DNA of 52,952 nucleotides from NCBI GenBank assembly GCA_012520645.1, contig JAAYNV010000058.1, positions 1-52,952 on the forward strand. Direction: 5' to 3'. A program made the position numbers and the translations under genes. This DNA comes from Clostridiales bacterium. GTDB lineage: Bacteria; Bacillota; Clostridia; Lachnospirales; Lachnospiraceae. Below are positions 46,583-52,952 of the stretch, piece by piece (within the stretch, counting starts at the first letter, position 1; every line of letters begins with the position of its first letter). The notes beneath the pieces are model-generated. The model made no database searches. It saw only the letters and a list, made by a program, of their open reading frames with translations, and was not told the origin of the DNA.

Positions 46583-47125
46583 CTATTTTTCCCTGCTTCT
46601 TTTATGTCTCTTATGCAGACGCAGTGTTTCCATCAGAGAACAATATTTGTCTGCAGTTGTAACGATCCACGCCTCTCTGCAGGTCGGCGGCACTACAGTA
46701 AGCGGCCACATATGCTTCTCTATAATATCTTTTTCACGTTCACTCAGATCATATTCCTTCTCTGCATTTTCCCGTGCAATCCGTGGATGTCTGAAACCAT
46801 GCAGACGCGCAATATTCACATGCTCTTTATCATGCCAGTCATATAAAAAGTAATCATGCAGCAGTGCGCCTCTGATCAGTGCCTGTTTGTCACAGGCAAT
46901 CCCCAGTTTTTCACTGATAAACAAGCTGTATCTTGCCACATCCATCGTATGTCTCTGCACCGTCATATCACCATGCTGGATATGCTCCCTTGTCTGTCTG
47001 TAATTTCGAGATCCCAGAATATCCCTGCCCTGTCGCTGTACCTCTGCAATAATGGCTCTTTGTTTTGCCCTTCGTCTTTCACGTCTGACCTCTCTCTGCT
47101 CCCAGAAAAAAATTCTTCTATTCAT
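46583..47125 (-). CDS. HD-domain protein
   Basis: A 180-aa protein with a very basic N-terminus (about 1-45) and a helical HD metal-dependent phosphohydrolase domain: His59 (VQRHTMDVARYS), His90-Asp91 (GALLHDYFLYDW), and a later His-containing ENAEKEYDLSEREKDIIEKHMWPL. The substrate is unknown; such small HD proteins may act on nucleotides. The C-terminus is again Lys/Arg-rich, which may mean nucleic-acid or membrane contact. AAAGG lies 9 bases before the ATG. The decarboxylase follows after a 5-base gap. Confidence 0.8.
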   Translation of the reverse strand: MNRRIFFWEQREVRRERRRAKQRAIIAEVQRQGRDILGSRNYRQTREHIQHGDMTVQRHTMDVARYSLFISEKLGIACDKQALIRGALLHDYFLYDWHDKEHVNIARLHGFRHPRIARENAEKEYDLSEREKDIIEKHMWPLTVVPPTCREAWIVTTADKYCSLMETLRLHKRHKRSREK

Positions 47126-47138
47126 GCTCTACTGCCTT

Positions 47139-48524
47139 TCAGTTATAGCATACGACCGGAAATCCCTGTTCAACCTTCTCATAAATCTGCGCTGCAATAT
47201 CCTTCGGCAGATTAATACAGCCGTGAGAACCGTTCGTTTTATATATATTTCCTCCAAAACTCTTGCGCCATCCGGCATCATGCATACCGATATTTCCATT
47301 AAACGGCATCCAGTAATCTACCGGTGTCGCATAATTTGCTCCTCTGAGTGTTGCATTCCGCTCCTTATATGTCAAACCAAATACACCAGCCGGTGTAGCA
47401 AAACCTCTGGATACATTTCCAGACACAAAATCACTTTCCAAAATCAGTTTGCCTTTTATATACAAATATAAATGCTGCTTTCCCAGATCAATTTCTACAT
47501 ACGAATCGCCAATATCATCGAGTCCCTTTACATATCCTCTGTTATGATAAACCGGCTCCCGTTCCACGGTTTCTCCCTTCCGGATCAGCTTTATTAGTTC
47601 CTCTGTCTCTTCCGAACGATTACTCCACCAACCATAAGAACCACTGGATAAAATAACGGTTTCTCCTTCCGTTGTAACAAACTCTCTCTTTTTCCCAAAG
47701 GTATCATTCCGCTTTGCCAGCTCATTTACATAACCTCTTACCTTTTCCTTGTCAATGACTACGTTCTTATTCTCCACTGACAGCCAGTTATGAATCTGGC
47801 TTCCATCTATGATCTCCTCCTGCCCATTCCAATCATAAATGATTTTGGAGGATACATATCGATTGAGAGTATTTGCAACCCGGTTGATCCATGCCGTATC
47901 ACTCGTAACAGTAGGCTTGGTGAAACAGTCTGCCGTCTCCAGATCTATTTTTTCCTGTAAAGTTGACAATGATTCTTCAATTGCCTGCTCTGCCGCCTCC
48001 CTTTGTATGTCGCTTCCAAGCTTTTCCGGCACAATGGAGTAGCTGTTCGTCTTCTCATCGTATTCCCCTATGTATGCGTCCTCCGGTAATCTCCGATTTT
48101 CGGCTTGAAAAACGGCAAGCTGTGACAACTTCTTATGTAACAACACTCTATCATAATTTACCAGTCTTGGAACATCATAGCTCCTTGGTTTCCATAGTGC
48201 ACTCACCCAGGAAAATCCATTCTGTTCCTCCTGGATTTCATCCAGCCTTCCATCAAAGACCGGTACCATTTCAATTTCAGTTCCCCGAATATGATCTACG
48301 ATACCATCTCTTCCATGAATGGCAAGTTCATAATCTTCTGTCTTCTTTCGGATATCTTCCTCTGTCTGCGAGACACTTTTCCAACCATAATTTTCTCCGC
48401 TGATCAGCGTATTGGGAAAAAAATGGTTCTGAAAAAACAACACTCCGCCCAGATACAATACCGCCACAGCAGATAAATTCACTATTGCCGTGATTCCTAC
48501 TGCTTTTTTCCACTTTTTGTTCAT
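47139..48524 (-). CDS. L,D-transpeptidase with peptidoglycan-binding domains
   Basis: A 461-aa protein with one N-terminal membrane helix (about 9-31). A VanW-like/PG_binding_4 region (about 85-330) follows, and a C-terminal YkuD catalytic domain (about 340-461). The active site is intact: NGSHGCINLP with His434 and Cys436. YVEIDLGKQHLYLYIKGKLILESDFVSG and the conserved GMHDA motif fit the fold. It forms 3-3 cross-links or otherwise remodels peptidoglycan outside the membrane. The ribosome site is weak. It heads a compact run of genes with the HD protein. Confidence 0.9.
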   Translation of the reverse strand: MNKKWKKAVGITAIVNLSAVAVLYLGGVLFFQNHFFPNTLISGENYGWKSVSQTEEDIRKKTEDYELAIHGRDGIVDHIRGTEIEMVPVFDGRLDEIQEEQNGFSWVSALWKPRSYDVPRLVNYDRVLLHKKLSQLAVFQAENRRLPEDAYIGEYDEKTNSYSIVPEKLGSDIQREAAEQAIEESLSTLQEKIDLETADCFTKPTVTSDTAWINRVANTLNRYVSSKIIYDWNGQEEIIDGSQIHNWLSVENKNVVIDKEKVRGYVNELAKRNDTFGKKREFVTTEGETVILSSGSYGWWSNRSEETEELIKLIRKGETVEREPVYHNRGYVKGLDDIGDSYVEIDLGKQHLYLYIKGKLILESDFVSGNVSRGFATPAGVFGLTYKERNATLRGANYATPVDYWMPFNGNIGMHDAGWRKSFGGNIYKTNGSHGCINLPKDIAAQIYEKVEQGFPVVCYN

Positions 48525-48604
48525 CCGCTCTTACACCTACATTACTCTATTCCAGTAGATTTTATCATTATTCCGGATGAAAAAAAGAGTCTTTTCATGG
48601 AAAG

Positions 48605-51481
48605 TTACGGTAATGTTTTTTCAATTAATTCCTGAATCTCGTCCACTGCCAGATCATCCATCCATTCTTCAATCTGACGGAATACCTGCTCATACCTTTC
48701 AGACAGTTTATACTTCTTTACCTCCTGCAATATTTCAAATATCTTTGGAAATTCGAACTCTTCCAGACAATTCCTGATATTTGCCAGAATACTGCAAACC
48801 ATATCATCCGACAGTTTCTCCTGATCGTCCTCTTCTTTTCCGATCAACCCGTAATGTTCCAAAACCTGCCCAATTTCCTCTAACAACTGTCCGTATTCTT
48901 CCTGAAATTCTTCCATATGTGCATCAATATGAGCAAAGTTACCGGCTTCTCCTGCTATTTCCTGTCGTTTTGCCATCTTAGAAATTTCCACTGCTCCAAG
49001 ATTCAAAGAAGTACTCTTCATAGAATGAATTTTAATCGTATAATTCTGATAATCCGCTCCATGCTGCATTCTGCGAAGCTCTTCCAATTGCTTTTCTCCA
49101 TGCTCATAAGTAATCCGAAGCACCTTTAAATAGTCGGCTACCTTACCTCCACAGTTTTCGATTCCCTTTTGTGTATCAACCTTTGTCAAGGTCTCCTTCA
49201 AGTACTGCTTTTCCTTTGCTTCCTCTGAACTTATCTCCTGTTTCTTCTGTATTTTTTCTACTATCTTTATCTTGTCTGCAGGAAGGAACCGCACAAGCAG
49301 TCTCTCCAGCTGATTCAGATTAATTGGTTTACCCAGATACTCATCAAACCCCTCCTGCATAAGCCTTACTCTTGTCCCACTGATTGCATCAGCAGTCAGC
49401 GCAATAATTTTGCTGTTTCCACCCTCTGCATACCAGGACCGTATGGAACGGATCTGCTTCATTGCCTCGATACCATTCATCTCCGGCATCATTTCATCCA
49501 TAAATACAATATGATAATCCGTATTCATACACAAGGCTATTGCCTCTTTTCCGCTGCCTGCCGTATCCACACACAAACCGTAAGAGCTGAAAATTCCCTG
49601 TGCCACCTTGACATTAACCTGATTATCATCTACAACCAGTACCTGCGTATCCTGAACCTGCATACTTCCGAGTGTGCTGATCTCATCACACTTCTGCTCC
49701 TGCAAATACTCTCCATCCATCTGACTTCCGTCGACAATTTTCTGCTCCAGTGTAACAGTAAAGACCGAGCCTTCCCCATAGGTGCTTGATACCGTAATAT
49801 CTCCACCCATCAGCACAACATACCCTTTTGCTATGGCAAGTCCCAGACCGGATCCTTCAATACCATAGTTTCGCTTTCCCTCCAGCCGTTCAAAATTCTT
49901 AAAGAGCTTTGCCATATCCTCTTCGCGGATTCCCCTTCCGGTATCGCTGATCTTAAATTCCAGATTGACCGAATCTTCTGTTTTCTGAATCACTACCGCT
50001 TCGAAAGTTATGCTTCCTTTTTGAGTATACTTAATCGCATTATTCAAAATATTGATCAGTATCCCTCTAAGACGCACCTTATCCCCATACATAGCATTAG
50101 GCATATTTTTATCCACACGCATTCGAAAAGCAAGTCCCTTTGTTTTCGCCTGTGTACTGATAATGAGAGAAATATCCTTAAATAAAGCCGCTGCATAATA
50201 ATTATCACAGACTAACTCCATCTTTCCGGATTCAATCTTGGAAATATCCAGAATATCATTAATAATCGCTAACAGATTATGCGACGACCACTTAATATCC
50301 TGCACATGCTCCCGCACTGTATCGCTGATATCCATATTCAGAATCAATTCTGAAAAGCCAATGATCGCATTCATCGGTGTACGGATTTCATGCGACATAT
50401 TTGCAAGGAACCGGCTCTTAGAAAGGTTTGCATATTCTGCTTCCTCTTTTGCCTCCTCTAGTTTTTGCATTGCCTTCATTCTTTCTGACAGATCCGTTAC
50501 GATAATAATATATCCAATAATATCTCCATAATCATCATAAATCTTATTTATGAGCAAACTGCAATAGAGCTGATTGTTACGGCATACTGCATCCATCTCC
50601 TTGCTGTTTCCCGAAAATTCAAATACATCCCCTTCATATGTCTCGAACAGCTTATAAATCTTTGTCTCTTCCATCTGATCATTACGAATGCCCAAAAATG
50701 CAAATGCTGCATCATTTCTGATCTGCAGTCTCCAATCACAATCATAAACTAAAATCGGCATAGATAAGGAATAATAGATAAATTCTGACATATTCGAAAT
50801 GGTAATTCTGGATCGATCAATAAACTCCATAGCATGCACCAGCACGATCAGACCCAAAAACTGTCCCAGTGTACTTCCGGCAAGTGCAGTCTTTCCAAAC
50901 AAAGGAAATACTGTATCAAAAAGCATACCAAGAACGATCACACTCTCCGAGAGCAACAATTTCTGCCCCAAAACCCTTTTTCGCTTTTCTTTGCCACAGT
51001 GAATCATATATATGACTGCCACCAGCATATTTCCGGCAATAATAATTGTATAAATCGTATATATTGTATTTTCTATACTATTGGTGAAATAATATGTCAT
51101 ACCAATTGTATCCAATTGATACTTAACCTGGTCCTTCTGAATTGTAAGAAAATAGACAAAAATACCCAATAAGGCAAACCGATTCATTCCCCTTTGGACA
51201 GACATGCTAATGCCCGACAGATAACATAAGATCATCTGTCCGACAATCAGATATGCAATCGTTCCGATCATTCCCAATGCCCGCCAAAAATAAGCGGCAT
51301 CCGTTTCTGTCTGAATGATCACACCCCAGAATCCCAAACTCCATACTGCACTGGAAATACAAAATATACAAAGCAGACGATTCTCGAAATACTTCATTTT
51401 TCTTCTTCTGATAATAGAAACAGAATAATATAATGCCATAATAAAACAAGCAAACATCGCCTGCGGAAAAATGATTTTCAT
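48605..51481 (-). CDS. hybrid sensor histidine kinase (7TM-PAS-HisKA-HATPase-REC-HPt)
   Basis: A 958-aa multidomain phosphorelay protein. It has seven or more membrane helices (1 to about 220), a PAS-like domain (about 232-335), a DHp helix with His364 (SHEIRTPMN), a HATPase with Asn480/481, SDTGRGI and GSGLGLAI, a receiver with Asp662 (VFMDEMMPEMNG), and an HPt domain with His819 (IHSMKST). An acidic helical tail (870-958) has no clear domain. All phospho-transfer residues are present, so a complete relay is encoded in one chain. GGGAG lies 9 bases before the ATG. The frameshifted receiver gene lies 32 bases upstream. Confidence 0.9.
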   Translation of the reverse strand: MKIIFPQAMFACFIMALYYSVSIIRRRKMKYFENRLLCIFCISSAVWSLGFWGVIIQTETDAAYFWRALGMIGTIAYLIVGQMILCYLSGISMSVQRGMNRFALLGIFVYFLTIQKDQVKYQLDTIGMTYYFTNSIENTIYTIYTIIIAGNMLVAVIYMIHCGKEKRKRVLGQKLLLSESVIVLGMLFDTVFPLFGKTALAGSTLGQFLGLIVLVHAMEFIDRSRITISNMSEFIYYSLSMPILVYDCDWRLQIRNDAAFAFLGIRNDQMEETKIYKLFETYEGDVFEFSGNSKEMDAVCRNNQLYCSLLINKIYDDYGDIIGYIIIVTDLSERMKAMQKLEEAKEEAEYANLSKSRFLANMSHEIRTPMNAIIGFSELILNMDISDTVREHVQDIKWSSHNLLAIINDILDISKIESGKMELVCDNYYAAALFKDISLIISTQAKTKGLAFRMRVDKNMPNAMYGDKVRLRGILINILNNAIKYTQKGSITFEAVVIQKTEDSVNLEFKISDTGRGIREEDMAKLFKNFERLEGKRNYGIEGSGLGLAIAKGYVVLMGGDITVSSTYGEGSVFTVTLEQKIVDGSQMDGEYLQEQKCDEISTLGSMQVQDTQVLVVDDNQVNVKVAQGIFSSYGLCVDTAGSGKEAIALCMNTDYHIVFMDEMMPEMNGIEAMKQIRSIRSWYAEGGNSKIIALTADAISGTRVRLMQEGFDEYLGKPINLNQLERLLVRFLPADKIKIVEKIQKKQEISSEEAKEKQYLKETLTKVDTQKGIENCGGKVADYLKVLRITYEHGEKQLEELRRMQHGADYQNYTIKIHSMKSTSLNLGAVEISKMAKRQEIAGEAGNFAHIDAHMEEFQEEYGQLLEEIGQVLEHYGLIGKEEDDQEKLSDDMVCSILANIRNCLEEFEFPKIFEILQEVKKYKLSERYEQVFRQIEEWMDDLAVDEIQELIEKTLP

Positions 51482-51513
51482 ATCTTCTTGCTCCCTATAT
51501 AATAGGTACCCTA

Positions 51514-52253
51514 TTACTGAAACACTTTTTCAATATTTTCATATAAAATCTCTTTGGTTACCGGCTTTGCCAGATAAGCAACCGGCTTATATGGCAGACA
51601 TTCCATCAGTACTTCTCTATCAATTGCTCCGGACAGTAAAATAACCGGAATAGGCTGTGTTTCTGAATTTTTTTGCATCATATTTAATATATTGCCACCG
51701 TTATATAACGGCATTTTATAGTCCAACAAAACTAGATCAGGTGTATGCTTTGCAAGATAATTCATTGCTAACTTTGCCGAATTAATCATAACCACATTAT
51801 ATGTTTCACTCAAATAACTGTTGATTAGTTTTAAATATGCCATATCATCATCAATGGCCAAAATCGTTTTTCTATTTTCCTTCTTTTCTTGATTCTGCCA
51901 TATCTCCATGACTTTTTCTCTTATAGTGTCTCTGTCTATCGGCTTTCTGAGATACCCGTCCACTCCCATCAGCGCAGAGTTCATAACGGTTGCCTTATCA
52001 CTTCTTCCGGTTATAAATACTACAGGAACATTAATACTCTCCTTTAGATTTCTAAATTGTTCCAATGTTTTAAATCCGTTCATCATAGGCATATTAATAT
52101 CCAAAAAATGATATCGACATGATGATGCTGAACATACTGCAATGCCTCACGGCCTCCTGATACAATCCCTACATCTGCCATATCATCCAGATATTGTTGC
52201 AAAATTTGCAGTGTACCCAAATCATCATCTACAATTAGCACATTCGGCTGCAT
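51514..52253 (-). pseudogene. double-receiver response regulator interrupted by a -1 frameshift
   Basis: From the ATG at 52253 the frame reads a receiver N-terminus (MQPNVLIVDDDLGTLQILQQ to HHHVDIIF). At a run of six T on the minus strand (52108-52103) the frame shifts. The continuation LDINMPMMNG with the phospho-acceptor Asp, then TGRSD and LRKPI, is in the frame ending at 51514. One extra T would restore a protein of about 246 aa. A second, intact receiver follows (ILAIDDD, LVLLDYKMP, LAKPV). There is no DNA-binding domain. The remaining open frame would need a TTG start with no ribosome site. It could be a sequencing error, a real mutation or slippage. Confidence 0.75.
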
Positions 52254-52610
52254 AATTTATTTTCTCACTCCAATCTTCCATTCTCACCCACTCATATTGT
52301 CTGGAAATTTAAATTTCTTTTTTAATAACGCTTTCTATATTTCGCATTATTTCCATTTATAATCAATAAATTATGAAAATTATACCATATTATTCACATA
52401 TTATGCAACCTGCCCTATATAATCCCTATAATCATTTTCACATGCAAAAAGCATATAATTTCCTTTTACCCATCCCATATATCCTTCTGCTACCCAGTAT
52501 CCTTTCATATGTAACACCTATCCTTCTTACTTCAAATTTTATGTATGTCTGTTTCTGATGATAGGATACAAAATATTAAGTACTATAAATAGGACTTTAA
52601 AAGCAAAAAA
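52254..52610. other. AT-rich intergenic region without recognisable gene
   Basis: About 350 bases between the response-regulator start and the tRNA terminator. The sequence is strongly AT-rich, and a plus-strand frame of 61 codons (52373-52558) has no ribosome site or recognisable protein. The promoter of the receiver/kinase operon must lie here, but no convincing -35/-10 pair stands out. Confidence 0.6.
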
Positions 52611-52639
52611 AATTCAGTAAGTACAATACCTACTGAATT
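52611..52639 (-). terminator. terminator of the tRNA cluster
   Basis: AATTCAGTA (52611-52619) pairs with TACTGAATT (52631-52639). On the minus strand the stem runs straight into TTTTTT (52610-52605). It lies about 18 bases after tRNA-Lys. Confidence 0.88.
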
Positions 52640-52657
52640 CTAATCAATTATTGAAAA

Positions 52658-52730
52658 TGAAGCACGGGGGATTCGAACCCCCGACAACCTGATTAAAAGT
52701 CAGGTGCTCTACCGACTGAGCTAGTGCTCC
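52658..52730 (-). tRNA. tRNA-Lys (anticodon TTT)
   Basis: A 73-base cloverleaf on the minus strand: acceptor GGAGCAC/GTGCTTC with one G-U pair, D arm CTAGCTCAGTCGGTAGAGC, anticodon stem-loop CCTGA-CTTTTAA-TCAGG with anticodon TTT, and T arm GGGGGTTCGAATCCCCC. CCA is not encoded and must be added enzymatically. It is the last gene of the tRNA series. Confidence 0.95.
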
Positions 52731-52789
52731 ATAATAAAAATCTTGCTCATTATTTTATTCTTTTCGCCATAATTTATGCCGTAAAAAAG

Positions 52790-52862
<73 letters not shown>

Positions 52863-52866
52863 ATTA

Positions 52867-52890
52867 AAGTCTTTGCATTCACAAAGACTT
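52867..52890. other. hairpin in the tRNA-fMet/tRNA-Phe spacer
   Basis: AAGTCTTTG (52867-52875) pairs perfectly with CAAAGACTT (52882-52890) around a 6-base loop. There is no T-run on the minus strand, so it is more likely a processing or spacing structure than a terminator. Confidence 0.4.
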
Positions 52891-52892
52891 AG

Positions 52893-52952
52893 TAGCGGGG
52901 ACAGGATTTGAACCTATGACCTTCGGGTTATGAGCCCGACGAGCTTCCAGAC
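52893..52952 (-). tRNA. initiator tRNA-fMet (anticodon CAT), 5' end outside the window
   Basis: The 3' 60 bases of a tRNA. The anticodon stem-loop TCGGG-CTCATAA-CCCGA has the three G-C pairs that mark bacterial initiator tRNA. The T arm is AGGTTCAAATCCT, and the acceptor 3' half is CCCCGCT plus discriminator A. No CCA is encoded. The acceptor 5' half and part of the D arm lie beyond 52952. Confidence 0.88.

Noticed and set aside
46583-48524. Anti-phage defence module formed by the HD protein and its neighbours
   Set aside because: The neighbours are housekeeping-type genes (L,D-transpeptidase, decarboxylase), and there is no nuclease, sensor or nucleotide cyclase nearby.
48591-48604. Terminator after the hybrid kinase
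   Set aside because: The only pairing is A-T with a short loop (ATGAAAA/TTTTCAT around 48577-48598) and is too weak to call.
52373-52558. 61-codon plus-strand frame in AT-rich DNA near the tRNAs
   Set aside because: Rich in Tyr, Pro, Leu and Ile as expected from random AT-rich sequence; no ribosome site.

Overview
The window looks like chromosomal DNA from a spore-forming, anaerobic Gram-positive of the Lachnospiraceae or a close clostridial relative. This is inferred from strong AGGAGG-type ribosome binding sites, the spore-maturation proteins SpmA and SpmB, the FabK-type fatty-acid synthesis operon, the yaaR-holB-ricT-trmN6 cluster, tRNAs without an encoded CCA, and the general protein style. 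I see no phage, insertion sequence, CRISPR array or rRNA. Most genes lie on the minus strand.

Layout. 1-2.1 kb: an orphan KdpD/KdpE-like two-component pair. 2.2-8.1 kb: an aldo/keto reductase, spmB and spmA separated by a ComEC-type metallo-hydrolase and an opposing MgtC-family gene, a hotdog thioesterase, a DtxR-family metalloregulator and a ZIP transporter. 8.2-11.6 kb: an XRE regulator with a small membrane protein, then a polar amino acid ABC transporter whose binding protein appears circularly permuted. 11.7-18.6 kb: the fatty-acid operon acpP-fabK-fabD-fabG-fabF-fabZ-flavin oxidoreductase-fabH. A FabT-like operator overlaps its main promoter, and a second operator-like array lies before fabD. 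No acc genes are present.

18.8-30.5 kb: a secreted CAP-domain protein with a WalR-like box, an aldo/keto reductase, a two-gene candidate exosortase system (a VIT/VWA protein with a PEP-CTERM-like tail plus an exosortase), an esterase, a GH2 beta-galactosidase with a divergent AraC regulator, rsmI and a TetR regulator. 30.5-48.5 kb: a long, almost unbroken minus-strand series. It runs L,D-transpeptidase, HD protein, Orn/Lys/Arg decarboxylase, pyruvate kinase, MFS transporter, glpK, guanylate-kinase-like, yaaR, holB, ricT, trmN6, a lipoprotein glycoside-hydrolase-like protein, a J-like/TPR protein and an HscC-type Hsp70. This resembles the Bacillus yaaO-tmk-yaaR-holB-ricT-trmN6-rsmI neighbourhood with two blocks inserted. 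48.6-52.3 kb: a hybrid sensor kinase and a double-receiver regulator broken by a one-base frameshift. 52.6-52.95 kb: tRNA-Lys, tRNA-Phe and a partial initiator tRNA-Met.

The strongest leads are the permuted binding protein, the compact exosortase/VIT-VWA pair with helically phased repeats in front of it, the FabT-like control of the fab operon, the Hsp70/J-like operon whose J motif has lost its HPD histidine, and the frameshift next to the receiver's phospho-acceptor. All functions are read from sequence only. Start codons are placed by ribosome binding site and family fit, so several differ from the longest reading frame.
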